DNA of 59,912 nucleotides from contig NZ_QSFA01000017.1 of NCBI RefSeq assembly GCF_003467125.1, positions 1 to 59,912 of the forward strand. The letters run 5' to 3'. The translations under genes and the position numbers were made by a program. The stretch is from Megasphaera sp. AM44-1BH (GTDB lineage Bacteria > Bacillota > Negativicutes > Veillonellales > Megasphaeraceae). The notes under the pieces were generated by a model. That model made no database searches and had not been told where the DNA came from. It was given only the letters and a program-made list of their open reading frames with translations. Position 1 is the stretch's first letter. The number at the start of each line of letters is the position of its first letter. Shown one piece after another: positions 17,654-26,607 of this stretch.

Positions 17654-18217
17654 CCTTACATTATCTAATATTCCTCGCTAAGGTATAATCACCGTTGAAT
17701 TTGTTGTATGCTGTACCGAGTTGTAGTTCCCTAATATTCCTCGCTAAGGTATAATAAGAGTGGTGCGGATTTCACGCAAGACCAGGTTGTAGTTCCCTAA
17801 TATTCCTCGCTAAGGTATAATAAAGGGATGATTCAGGCCGGTGCTGTTACGGTTGTAGTTCCCTAATATTCCTCGCTAAGGTATAATCATACGTTGAATA
17901 AATATGGTTCCGTATGGGTTGTAGTTCCCTAATATTCCTCGCTAAGGTATAATCAGGCTATCTTACGGTATGACATGCTGAGAGTTGTAGTTCCCTAATA
18001 TTCCTCGCTAAGGTATAATGCAGAGCAACTCTATGCCTACAGCAATGCTGTTGTAGTTCCCTAATATTCCTCGCTAAGGTATAATGAATTGCTGAAACAG
18101 TATCGCACAGCCGAAGTTGTAGTTCCCTAATATTCCTCGCTAAGGTATAATCGCGTCTATACGCACAAAAACTTGCGACAGGTTGTAGTTCCCTAATATT
18201 CCTCGCTAAGGTATAAT
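17654..18217 (+). CRISPR. Type II-C CRISPR array: 9 repeats (first one degenerate), 8 spacers of 30 bp
   Basis: The 36-bp repeat begins GTTGTAGTTCCC and ends CTAAGGTATAAT. Intact copies start at 17720, 17786, 17852, 17918, 17984, 18050, 18116 and 18182, a strict 66-bp period. A ninth copy at 17654-17689 keeps the last 25 bp but has lost most of the first 11. The repeat starts and ends as in Neisseria and Campylobacter type II-C arrays. Each repeat ends in a perfect -10 box TATAAT, which in type II-C systems can start each crRNA separately. All eight spacers differ and I see no match to any of them elsewhere in the window. Confidence 0.98.
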
Positions 18218-18226
18218 ACTATCTGA

Positions 18227-18261
18227 TAAAGTCGTTGAAACAACTCACTTCAACGACTTTA
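18227..18261 (+). terminator. Terminator-like hairpin after the CRISPR array
   Basis: A perfect 13-bp stem TAAAGTCGTTGAA / TTCAACGACTTTA with a 9-nt loop lies 9 bp past the last repeat. The T tail (ATTTCTG) is short, so termination may be partial. Confidence 0.6.
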
Positions 18262-18290
18262 TTTCTGCAAAAAAAACGAAAAACAAACAT

Positions 18291-18320
18291 GAAAAAATCG
18301 CCATTGCTGGCGATTTTTTC
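18291..18320 (-). terminator. Terminator of the cas operon
   Basis: GAAAAAATCGCC / GGCGATTTTTTC, a perfect 12-bp stem with a 6-nt loop and a T run on minus. It overlaps the last two bases of cas2. Confidence 0.8.
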
Positions 18321-18642
18321 ATAATATCATCACAGTATTTTGTTGTTGCTTTTCATCTAATTCCGGAATTTTCCTGCCACAAAGAATTTCCATCGCCTCA
18401 AACTGTCGTTCTGTAATAGTCAACATCCGCACCGATCCTTGCGGGGGGAGTTGATGTAAAATGCGTTGACGATGCTTTTCTACTGCATCTCTCCCATTAC
18501 AGATACGAACATAAACTGAAAATTGCATCATATAATATCCATCATGTAATAAAAAATGCCTGAACTGATTAGCCGCCTTGCGTTCCATTTTTGTTTTGAC
18601 CGGTAAATCGAACATAACCAATAAGCGCATAAATTTACTCAT
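18319..18642 (-). CDS. cas2: CRISPR-associated endoribonuclease-fold protein Cas2
   Basis: 107 aa from the ATG at 18642. Cas2 bridges two Cas1 dimers in the spacer-integration complex. The first strand MSKFMRLLVMFDLPVKTKME carries the usual aspartate after the hydrophobic beta strand, and the family segment FRHFLLHDGYYMMQFSVYVRI follows. This start overlaps the end of cas1 by 8 bp; an upstream start would add 24 Cys-rich residues lying in the cas1 frame and is unlikely. The gene looks intact. Confidence 0.92.
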   Translation of the reverse strand: MSKFMRLLVMFDLPVKTKMERKAANQFRHFLLHDGYYMMQFSVYVRICNGRDAVEKHRQRILHQLPPQGSVRMLTITERQFEAMEILCGRKIPELDEKQQQNTVMIL

Positions 18643-19525
18643 ATGAATGGATTTGCAAAGGCATAAGCTCCGGCAAAAGCAATGTTGACTCTTTTCCCTT
18701 ATAGCAACGAACAAGACTCTGTACTGTCCGTTCTATCGCATAGTTAACTGCATGTACCTCATTACCTGATTGGATATTAAAACTTAATAATTGCACTAAT
18801 TCATGACGTACAGCGGGTACCATCTCCTTTATTTTCACTCCGACAAAACGGCTGGCATACATATCAACCACTGGCCGGAACGGTTCCAACAAGTCGTCGG
18901 CAAGATTAAATGTATTTAGTTCACTGTGATGAAATATTCCTAAACTGGGTTCAAACCCATAAATAGCTAAGTATCTCGCAATAGCACTACGAATAATTGT
19001 ATATCCATAATTGAGAATATCATTAAGTAAATCATCTTGATGACGGGTAAAATTATCCCCAAAAAGAGTTCGAAAATACAGTGATGCCGCTGTACTTTCC
19101 ACATTCATAAAATCCCCAGATTTTACTCTATCTACCAAATGGGTAACAGTATCTTTTTTTCCGCAATTGACTAGACAGCGGCCTTGATTGCGGATTTTTT
19201 CTTGTACAATCTGTTTCCAAAGTTGTTTCAAATGAGGCCGAGTCTAACTTATTTGCAGACGAATCATTTTTAACCGACGCGAATTAGTTGCGTAAGGTAA
19301 AAGCATCCCAGCCGGAAGATGACTGCCATTACAAAGTATAACTGCCGTTCCTTGCTCCGCCAGAGTTTCAAGACAATATGTTGTTATAGATATCTGCCTG
19401 TTTGCCAAAAGCAAGGTCGCTATGTCTTCTATTGGTATATGATGCTTTTCATCTGCTTCAATATAAAGCTGGGAATTTTTTTGATATAATCGAGCACCGT
19501 GTTCAATAATAACATGGCGATACAT
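18635..19525 (-). pseudogene. cas1: Cas1 integrase interrupted by one in-frame amber codon
   Basis: The N-terminal 93 codons (19525-19247, after AGAGGTGATAAAAA) and the C-terminal 202 codons (to 18635) are in the same frame and are separated only by TAG at 19244-19246. The joined product would be 296 aa, normal for type II Cas1. Metal-binding candidates all lie after the stop: Glu in NVESTAASLYF, His in LGIFHHSEL and Asp in LADDLLEPFRP. No other lesion is visible. The codon reads between RLQIS and TRPHLKQLW. There is no ribosome site before the TTG at 19231 that would restart the second part. Either the adaptation module is freshly inactivated or the amber codon is read through or suppressed. 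Confidence 0.9.
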
Positions 19526-19548
19526 TTTTTATCACCTCTGTTCCTGAC

Positions 19549-22500
19549 TCACTTTTTTGACAGTTGAAATGGTTGTCTATTCTCTCTCCCCACAAAGGTC
19601 ACATTTCCCAAGATATCTACATTTGCTTTTTTCATACATTCCAAAGTTTTGATGCCTAAACTATGTTGTCCATATGTATCATCATTATTAATAATACTAA
19701 TACTTCCTACTGAGATATTAGCACCTTTATAATAAAACAGTCCTTCTTTAATTTTTATTTGAGGAGATAATGTACTTCTCTTTGACGCTTTTAAAAGAAT
19801 CGACTTTTTATGTCTGACATATACCAAATCATTAGGATATAAAGAAAAAATAAAATCATCATCATCTACATTTTTCCATTCTTCACATGGCTTATATGCT
19901 ACCACTGCTTTATGTGGTAATTCTTTCTTTACTGTATCTGCCACATATATAGGCACAAAATAATAAGCTTTTTTACCTTTCTCAGAAACATAAAAAACAT
20001 CAATACGCACCATAGCACCATTATCGGCAACGCCTCTACCATGGTTTAACAGAACGTTCAAGCTTGAGTTAGTCATAATTTTAACTTTTTTGACCATTGG
20101 TCCTGGACTTCCATCTGAACGTGGTTTATAAAAAGGTTCTTTAAAAGCTGCTCTTCCCTCGCCATCAAACTGTATCAGTCTTCTTTTTAATGCCTGGTAG
20201 AGAATACGGTCACTATCAGGATTATAATACCCTTGAATTTCTCCATCTTTCAATTTAAGGTTAGTTAGGCTTGTTTTGACAATAGTAATTCCTTTATAAA
20301 GCAGTTTACTACTGCGTATTGTCTCAAGATGAGCTGGACCATGAACCTTCCGATTAGGCATACGAGAAACAAACGGGGTATAAATTGATTCTACATTTTC
20401 ATATGTCGGAAGATGTAGTGCAGCAATAGCTTCTTGTGGCTGTTTACCGACTCGTGCTTCTAGTTCCTGGCGAAAATGAGGCCACGGCTCTGGAAATGGA
20501 TCTTTTTTATGCACGTGTTTCAATGTTAACATTTCACCTGTTACTGAATCTACGACTTGACCATCATTAGTTTGAAAATTTTGCAATTCTTTTATCTTAC
20601 TATACCTTGATATACGATTTATAACGCCTTGCGTAACGCAGGCAATAATAACTGCATCCACTGCATGGTGAAGATCTCCATTGGAACGAATCTTATTTAT
20701 ACCTAAACGTTTCCGCACATAAGCAGTTACAGCTCCATTTACCGCAATAATGCGTCGTTTGCGTTCTGTACAGCCTGGTGTTAATTTCATCACATGACAT
20801 AAATAATTATAAAGATATGTACTAAGATATTGAGTATCCTGCAAATGCCGTCGTTTCCAATCAGCTTCGTCCTCGGACGTATACGTTTCTCGTAAAAGAT
20901 TATTCCTTTTTTTATAATCTCGAATAGTATTTTTGACCCATGTAATAAACTGCTCCTTTCGTTCTGATTGATTTTTCAGATATTCCATCGGAGTACGATT
21001 CCCTTTGTTTCTATTTTCTGCTGTAAAAACAAGTACTTTATTTCTATACGAATCATCAAATGATCGGCTATAAGGAATAATATGATCTACTTCAGCATAT
21101 GATGGATCATGAAAAAGCTGATAGATATTAAACATTTTCTGTGAATATGCACAAGCTCCCTGTTGCTGCTCATATAATTTGAATTTTACAATATCCATTC
21201 CGGTTGGTGATAAAATATTATATTCTTGAACCAGTCGTTCTTTTATTTTTTCATTTCGTGACTGATTCTCTTCCATACTTTTTTGCATCTTTACTCGATT
21301 TTGAAAACTTCGCGCCAATTCTCTGGCTAATTCTATATGTATTTCTACAGGCTCACATCCGTATTTTTTTATAATAGCCCGTATCACTTTCAAAGTTTGA
21401 CTAACAGCACGCTTTACAACTGGATTCGGAATATCTTTTATCTCTTCCAAACTACTATTTCGAAAATCATATCCCGCACTGGTACAAGCCGCCGCATAAG
21501 TTTTTCCTTCTTTTAAATATGGCAAAATACGATAACAAGCTTTAATCGATAAATGACCAAATTTATTGAATGTCCTTAACTGCGCTAAAAGAGCTTCCAC
21601 ATCTTGCTGTTCTATACTATGAGCCAAAAGATAAGATGAAATCTTATCATCATTTTTATATACAGTAAAAGCATAGGCAATTGTATCCAATTGCTCATGA
21701 GATAATTTCTGAATTCGATTTTTTTCTACTGCATCTAATGCTTTACGCATAGCATGATAAGAGCGAACTAAGTTAAATTTCGTTTTCTTTTCACATTCTT
21801 CTAGTGATACCTCTGATGCATAGTGGACATCTTGAAATAATTCATCTCCGGAAAGTGAAATCGCAGTTCGGATATCTTTAAACGTCAAGTTTTCTTTTTT
21901 CCAAGCAAGCCCTGCAATATTATTTCGTTCTTCTTGTGTTAAAAAGCGTTGCTTTCCTTTTCTTTCAATCCGAAGATGATTGATTTTCTGCAAGAGATTA
22001 AAAGCCATAAAGGCATAACTAGCTTTCGGCGCTCTTTTTTCATTTTTTTCAAATGCACAATTACCAATCATTTTTTCAATTTGGTTTCCACTATATGGGC
22101 TATTACCACCCGGTCCTTCATCAAAATTTCGTTGTGCCAAAAAAATGGAAAGATATTCGTCCTCTAACGATGGTGTAGCAAAAGATTGTCCCAAATCTCT
22201 TTGAATACAAAATAGCGTCCGTATTTCATCGGTCAGCATACGCCGACTGACTGTAAATGTATAGGATTCTCCTTTATTTCGCTTAGCATTCGCAAATTTT
22301 GTATCACTATACAACATATCTCCAACCGTTCGATATGCTTTTAATAATTCTTGATTTTCTTTAACGGCTTGTAACATTACTCCTTCGTCACCAGAAGCAA
22401 TAATAGATTTACGATTAGATTTGAATCCCCGATGTTTACCAAAAAAAATTAAAAGTCTAGCCCATTCCTTTGAAGTTACAGCTCTATCCAGTGCTTCATG

Positions 22501-22818
22501 GCGTAATGTATAGATATCCTTCATATCTCCACAATTATCATACAATATTTTCATATCGGATGGCGTTATAATTTGATTCCGAAGTAGATACCTGCGAATT
22601 CGGTATAAGCGAAAGCGCCGACGACGGGTTCGTCGTCTACTACTACGGGCTACTCTCCGCGGAGCAGCTAATGATTCCCCGGTCTTTGGAATTTCTGCTC
22701 TCTCAAAAATTCGTGAGTTCAGGTCTACAATACGAATTGGTTCATCCTGTATGTTCAATTCTAAAACAGCCCAACCAACAGACGTTATACCAATATCTAA
22801 TCCCAACACATAATGCAT
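19549..22818 (-). CDS. cas9: Cas9 RNA-guided endonuclease, type II-C (compact)
   Basis: 1089-aa effector that cuts DNA matching the crRNA spacers. RuvC-I is at the N-terminus, GLDIGITSVGWAVLE, with catalytic D8. An Arg-rich bridge helix follows (RRVARSSRRRTRRRRF). RuvC-II is VEIHIELARELARSF, the HNH core is EVDHIIPYSRSFDDSYRNK, and RuvC-III is HHAVDAVIIACVT. All expected catalytic residues are present and the frame is uninterrupted. Length, absence of csn2 or cas4, and gene order tracrRNA-cas9-cas1-cas2-array define subtype II-C. The gene is more AT-rich than its neighbours, which suggests horizontal acquisition. The PAM cannot be told from sequence. Confidence 0.97.
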   Translation of the reverse strand: MHYVLGLDIGITSVGWAVLELNIQDEPIRIVDLNSRIFERAEIPKTGESLAAPRRVARSSRRRTRRRRFRLYRIRRYLLRNQIITPSDMKILYDNCGDMKDIYTLRHEALDRAVTSKEWARLLIFFGKHRGFKSNRKSIIASGDEGVMLQAVKENQELLKAYRTVGDMLYSDTKFANAKRNKGESYTFTVSRRMLTDEIRTLFCIQRDLGQSFATPSLEDEYLSIFLAQRNFDEGPGGNSPYSGNQIEKMIGNCAFEKNEKRAPKASYAFMAFNLLQKINHLRIERKGKQRFLTQEERNNIAGLAWKKENLTFKDIRTAISLSGDELFQDVHYASEVSLEECEKKTKFNLVRSYHAMRKALDAVEKNRIQKLSHEQLDTIAYAFTVYKNDDKISSYLLAHSIEQQDVEALLAQLRTFNKFGHLSIKACYRILPYLKEGKTYAAACTSAGYDFRNSSLEEIKDIPNPVVKRAVSQTLKVIRAIIKKYGCEPVEIHIELARELARSFQNRVKMQKSMEENQSRNEKIKERLVQEYNILSPTGMDIVKFKLYEQQQGACAYSQKMFNIYQLFHDPSYAEVDHIIPYSRSFDDSYRNKVLVFTAENRNKGNRTPMEYLKNQSERKEQFITWVKNTIRDYKKRNNLLRETYTSEDEADWKRRHLQDTQYLSTYLYNYLCHVMKLTPGCTERKRRIIAVNGAVTAYVRKRLGINKIRSNGDLHHAVDAVIIACVTQGVINRISRYSKIKELQNFQTNDGQVVDSVTGEMLTLKHVHKKDPFPEPWPHFRQELEARVGKQPQEAIAALHLPTYENVESIYTPFVSRMPNRKVHGPAHLETIRSSKLLYKGITIVKTSLTNLKLKDGEIQGYYNPDSDRILYQALKRRLIQFDGEGRAAFKEPFYKPRSDGSPGPMVKKVKIMTNSSLNVLLNHGRGVADNGAMVRIDVFYVSEKGKKAYYFVPIYVADTVKKELPHKAVVAYKPCEEWKNVDDDDFIFSLYPNDLVYVRHKKSILLKASKRSTLSPQIKIKEGLFYYKGANISVGSISIINNDDTYGQHSLGIKTLECMKKANVDILGNVTFVGRENRQPFQLSKK

Positions 22819-22864
22819 AGCCCGTCACCCCTGATCTATTATTTGAATATAAAATAGTCCGTAT

Positions 22865-22975
22865 AAAAAGATAACGGTACGCCAATAGGCGTACCGTTAG
22901 AGCTTTGCGGTACCAACACTCCTGTTGGACCTTATTGTAATAACCTAATATCCCTCGCTAAGATATAATTATTAC
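22865..22975 (-). ncRNA. tracrRNA
   Basis: Transcribed on minus toward cas9. Its 5' part (about 22969-22934) is complementary to the CRISPR repeat: of six differences from perfect complementarity four become G-U wobbles and two adjacent ones form a small internal bulge. Then follow a short CCAACA/TGTTGG hairpin and a 12-bp terminator stem AACGGTACGCC / GGCGTACCGTT with a T run at 22869-22865. Length is about 110 nt. Ends are predicted from the promoter and terminator. Confidence 0.9.
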
Positions 22976-22981
22976 ATATTT

Positions 22982-23010
22982 ACTATAACTAAAAATTGTA
23001 GTGTTGTCAA
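22982..23010 (-). promoter_or_regulatory. Promoter of tracrRNA
   Basis: TTGACA (23010-23005), exact 17-bp spacer, TATAGT (22987-22982) on minus. The predicted start at about 22975 falls just before the anti-repeat. Confidence 0.85.
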
Positions 23011-23062
23011 TAAGACATAATATATAAGATTTCAGAAAAATACCAATCATTTCATTCATGCT

Positions 23063-24301
23063 TTATTGTGCCGTAAGATGTCGAAGTGTCTGATAGAGGA
23101 CTTCGGCCCCCTGTTGGATATACTTGTAATCGGTCCATTCTTCCGGCACATGGCTTCGTCCATCCCGACTGGGTACGAAAATCATAGCAGTCGGCATCAG
23201 ATGATTGAAAACCATCGTGTCATGACCGGCTCCAGAACACATGCGTTTGTATGGAATATGAAGCAGCTGTGTCTGTGTTTCCAGAAGGCTCTGCAAAGAC
23301 TGATCCATTTCGACAGGATCGGCATGTAACCGCTCTTCGATAGTATAGGAAAGGCCGGAATTCTGTTTCTTACTCGTTTCCAGTGAGGCTTTTACAGCCT
23401 TCATGACCGTTTCAATACTATTCATGTTCCGGCTTCGGCAATCAATGGAAAATACCGTCTTATCCGGGATAATATTACCTGCCCCGGGGTGAGTCTGGAT
23501 TATTCCGGTGGTAAAGACTGTACCGTCTCCCAATGTCAACGCTGTATCAGCGCCGGCCGATACAGCGTTTGCCATAGCTAATACAGTATCAGCCCGCATT
23601 GTCATCGGTGTGGCACCTGCATGGTTAGAAATTCCTTTGATAGTAACAAAATAATATTTCAATCCTACGATTGCTTCAACGATTCCCAGTTCAAGATGTT
23701 CCCGGTCAAGGACAGGCCCTTGTTCGATATGTAATTCTAAAAAAGCAGCCCAGTCGCCTTTGTGTATCATCTCACTGGCAATCTTTTCAGGATTCTTACC
23801 ATAGGCCGTAAGGACCTCTGCTATCGATTTCCCCTGAGCGTTGCGAAAACGATGAATTTCATCGTCATAAAGCTGCCCGCACATAGCCCGGCTGCCAAAC
23901 AAGCCAGAGCCAAACTGAGGTCCTTCTTCTTCCGGAATAGCTATACAGCAAAAAGACCGGCGGGGCCGGATCCCTGCATCGTGAAAAGCCCTTGCCGCTT
24001 CCAGTGCGGCACAGATACCTGCAATCCCATCGAAATTGCCTCCTTCTGGCACGGAATCGAGGTGGCTGCCTGAAACAACAGGGGCAAGTTCCGGTTGTTC
24101 TCCCTGCAGGGTCCCTAATATGGCACCTACGGCATTTTCCCGTACTGTAAGTCCGGCTTTTTTCATTTCCTCTGCAATATAATCAGCAGCCTGCCGGAAT
24201 GCCGGCGTATAGGAAAAACGATTACATCCCCGTCCTTTCTTTGACTGAAACCGGGCAATCGTCGTTATATCTTTCTTTATTCGTTCTGTTTTTGTTATCA
24301 T
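23063..24301 (-). CDS. Zn-dependent amidase/hydantoinase family hydrolase (N-carbamoyl-amino acid hydrolase or allantoate amidohydrolase type)
   Basis: 412-aa M20-clan metallohydrolase. The dinuclear zinc motifs are GSHLDSVPEGGNFDG (about residue 80), PEEEGPQFGSGLFGSR and LELHIEQGPVLD. This subfamily splits the ureido or amide group of N-carbamoyl amino acids, ureidoglycolate precursors or allantoate. No partner gene for purine or pyrimidine degradation is next to it, so the substrate is open. A terminator-flanked argD lies downstream of its start on the same strand, and the gene appears to be its own unit. Confidence 0.85.
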   Translation of the reverse strand: MITKTERIKKDITTIARFQSKKGRGCNRFSYTPAFRQAADYIAEEMKKAGLTVRENAVGAILGTLQGEQPELAPVVSGSHLDSVPEGGNFDGIAGICAALEAARAFHDAGIRPRRSFCCIAIPEEEGPQFGSGLFGSRAMCGQLYDDEIHRFRNAQGKSIAEVLTAYGKNPEKIASEMIHKGDWAAFLELHIEQGPVLDREHLELGIVEAIVGLKYYFVTIKGISNHAGATPMTMRADTVLAMANAVSAGADTALTLGDGTVFTTGIIQTHPGAGNIIPDKTVFSIDCRSRNMNSIETVMKAVKASLETSKKQNSGLSYTIEERLHADPVEMDQSLQSLLETQTQLLHIPYKRMCSGAGHDTMVFNHLMPTAMIFVPSRDGRSHVPEEWTDYKYIQQGAEVLYQTLRHLTAQ

Positions 24302-24351
24302 AGAAACTTTCCTTTCTTTATAAACTATGACATATTATAGCATGAACAATA

Positions 24352-24420
24352 TAAAAAAAGAAGCGGCTGTAAGAGTCCGTTTACCGGGAAACAACTTCTG
24401 CCTCTCACAGCAGCTTCTGT
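24352..24420 (-). terminator. Terminator of the argCBD operon
   Basis: GAAGCTGCTGTGAGAG pairs (with few mismatches) with CTCTTACAGCCGCTTC on minus, followed by TTTTTTTAT, just past the argD stop. Confidence 0.75.
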
Positions 24421-24431
24421 TTTAGATTTTA

Positions 24432-25616
24432 TCAGCCATCAATGACGGCTTTGATTTTTTCTATACCTTTCTGCAGTACGTCCATGGGGATATTCAGCGG
24501 CGGCAGCAGGCGCAAGAGACCGTTGGCTGTCAGGACCAGGACGCCGGCATCGACACATCCGTTGACGACTTCCATGAGGTCTTTCTTCAATTTGACGCCT
24601 ATCATGAGTCCCAGGCCGGATACCCATTCTACATTCTGGCAGCTTTCCAGTTCTTTCTTCACGTATTCCCCTTTTTTGAGGACATCGGCCATGAGGTCGT
24701 CGTCAAGGCGGTCAATAATGGAAATCGCCCCGGCAGCACAGATAGGATTACCTCCAAAGGTAGAGCCATGGGTATGATCCGTCAGGGCATGCTGGCAGGA
24801 ATCGGCAAACATCGTTACGGCAAATGGCAGCCCGCCTCCGATGGCCTTTGCTGTCGTTACAATATCCGGATGGATGCCATATCTCATATAAGCGTAAAGA
24901 GCGCCCGTACGGCCGTTGCCAGTCTGTACTTCATCAATGATGAGCAGAATGTCGTGTGCTTTGGCATAGTCAGCGACCTGATGTACGAAATCCGGATTCA
25001 GTGGATGGACACCGCCTTCGCCCTGGACCAGTTCCATCATGATGGCACAGGTCTTATTTTCTTCAGCCAGCTTTTTGACCGATTCAAAATTATCCGGTTC
25101 AGCATACACGAATCCCGGCAGGAAGGGCCCAAAATCCTGATGGAGCGATTCCTGGCCGCAAGCCGTAAGAGTAGCCATCGTCCGGCCGTGGAAGCTATTT
25201 TTCAGAGTAATGATGGTATAGCGGCCATCACCATATTTATCGTGAGAATATTTACGGGCCGCTTTAATGGCACATTCGTTAGTTTCAGCACCGGAATTGG
25301 AGAAAAAGACTTTCTTCATGCCTGTTTTTTCACAGAGTTTTTTAGCCAGGATAATCTGCGGTTCCGTATAGAATACGTTGGACATATGACTGAGTTTTCC
25401 CAGCTGATTGATAACGGCTTTTTCCCATACGTCATCGCAGACGCCAAACACATTGACGGCGATACCGGCACTGAGATCGATATATTCTTTGCCATTGACA
25501 TCGTATACCAGAGACCCTTTGCCATGATCGAGAACGGCATCGAGGCGGTTATATACGTTGACAATATATTCTTTATCCAGTTTTTCAAATTCTTTCTTTT
25601 CTGTTTCTGCAGACAT
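24432..25616 (-). CDS. argD: Acetylornithine aminotransferase
   Basis: 394-aa class III PLP aminotransferase, fourth step from glutamate to ornithine (N-acetylglutamate semialdehyde to N-acetylornithine). It shows VFFSNSGAETNECAIKAARK, the aspartate in IIDEVQTGNGRTG and the PLP lysine in TTAKAIGGGLP. The ATG at 25616 is eight bases after AAGGAGG, better placed than the ATG at 25622. It is the last gene of argC-argB-argD. Confidence 0.93.
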   Translation of the reverse strand: MSAETEKKEFEKLDKEYIVNVYNRLDAVLDHGKGSLVYDVNGKEYIDLSAGIAVNVFGVCDDVWEKAVINQLGKLSHMSNVFYTEPQIILAKKLCEKTGMKKVFFSNSGAETNECAIKAARKYSHDKYGDGRYTIITLKNSFHGRTMATLTACGQESLHQDFGPFLPGFVYAEPDNFESVKKLAEENKTCAIMMELVQGEGGVHPLNPDFVHQVADYAKAHDILLIIDEVQTGNGRTGALYAYMRYGIHPDIVTTAKAIGGGLPFAVTMFADSCQHALTDHTHGSTFGGNPICAAGAISIIDRLDDDLMADVLKKGEYVKKELESCQNVEWVSGLGLMIGVKLKKDLMEVVNGCVDAGVLVLTANGLLRLLPPLNIPMDVLQKGIEKIKAVIDG

Positions 25617-25700
25617 ATCCATTTCCTCCTTCAAAACAACTTCCTATATTGCAGATGCCCCGTTGTAATCGCGATGGCTGAGACAGCCGCTACAGAGGCA

Positions 25701-26591
25701 TTATTGCTTAACAAACATGGTTCCCAGCCCTTCTTCTGTCAGCATTTCGATGAGAATGGCGTGGGGTACCGTACCGTTGATGATGAATACCCGTTTGACA
25801 CCACAGTCAATGGCATCGGTGCAGCACTTGACTTTTGGAATCATACCGCCGGCAATGATTCCTTCGTCCGTAAGCTGCTGCACGTCCTGCATAGTCAGGC
25901 TGTGGAACAGGGTGGACGAATCATCGGGATTCCGGAGCACTCCGTCAATATTAGTCAGGGAAATCATGCACTCTGCCTGAAGCGCACCGGCAATTTCGGC
26001 CGCGGCCGTATCGGCATTGATATTATAGGAAACACCTTTTCCATCGGTTCCGATAGATGAAATGACGGGGATGTATCCATTGGCCAGACTGTCATGGATG
26101 AGTTCCGGATTGATGTGTGTGATTTCTCCGACCAGTCCCAGTTCATCACTTTGTTTTTGTACCTGGATCATGGCATCATCGATGCCGCACAGGCCAATGG
26201 CTTTTCCTCCCAGTGCCCCCAAAAGGTTGACCAGATCCTTATTGACCTGGCCGGCCAGTACCATCTGGACAATTTTCATCGTCGCTTCATCGGTCACGCG
26301 CAGGCCGTTCAGGAATTTCGATTCCAACCCTACCTGATTGAGGGCTTCTTTGATATGGGGGCCGCCGCCGTGGACGAGGACGACTTTGACACCAATGAGA
26401 TGCAGGAGCACGATATCTGCCAGTACGGCTTTCCGGAGTTCTTCATTGACCATCGCATTGCCGCCGTATTTGACGACGACTACCTTGCCGTAATATTCCC
26501 GGATATAAGGAAGGGCATCGCGCAATATGCGTGCTTTCTGGGCATTGCTCACTTCCTGTATATCGTGATCTATAAAAGTTGTCGTTGTCAT
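25701..26591 (-). CDS. argB: Acetylglutamate kinase
   Basis: 296-aa amino acid kinase that phosphorylates N-acetylglutamate, usually the arginine-controlled step. Motifs: VVVKYGGNAM at the N-terminus, VLVHGGGPHIKEAL, and the C-terminal nucleotide-binding GGMIPKVKCCTDAI. The start lies 16 bp after the argC stop. An arginine-sensitive form usually has an extra N-terminal helix; the 26 residues before the first beta strand here are compatible with that. Confidence 0.95.
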   Translation of the reverse strand: MTTTTFIDHDIQEVSNAQKARILRDALPYIREYYGKVVVVKYGGNAMVNEELRKAVLADIVLLHLIGVKVVLVHGGGPHIKEALNQVGLESKFLNGLRVTDEATMKIVQMVLAGQVNKDLVNLLGALGGKAIGLCGIDDAMIQVQKQSDELGLVGEITHINPELIHDSLANGYIPVISSIGTDGKGVSYNINADTAAAEIAGALQAECMISLTNIDGVLRNPDDSSTLFHSLTMQDVQQLTDEGIIAGGMIPKVKCCTDAIDCGVKRVFIINGTVPHAILIEMLTEEGLGTMFVKQ

Positions 26592-26607
26592 AACTGTACT
26601 ATTCTCC

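Noticed and set aside
18635..19525. Two separate small cas genes instead of one
   Set aside because: Both halves are in one frame, separated by a single TAG, and only the joined length matches Cas1. The second half has no ribosome site.
22934..22969. A tenth CRISPR repeat or second mini-array upstream of cas9
   Set aside because: It is a single degenerate copy with a promoter and terminator reading the other way, and its differences preserve pairing; it is the tracrRNA anti-repeat.
24768..26060. 430-aa plus-strand reading frame
   Set aside because: Lies opposite argB and argD, both of which carry clear family motifs. It has no ribosome site and no recognisable domain.
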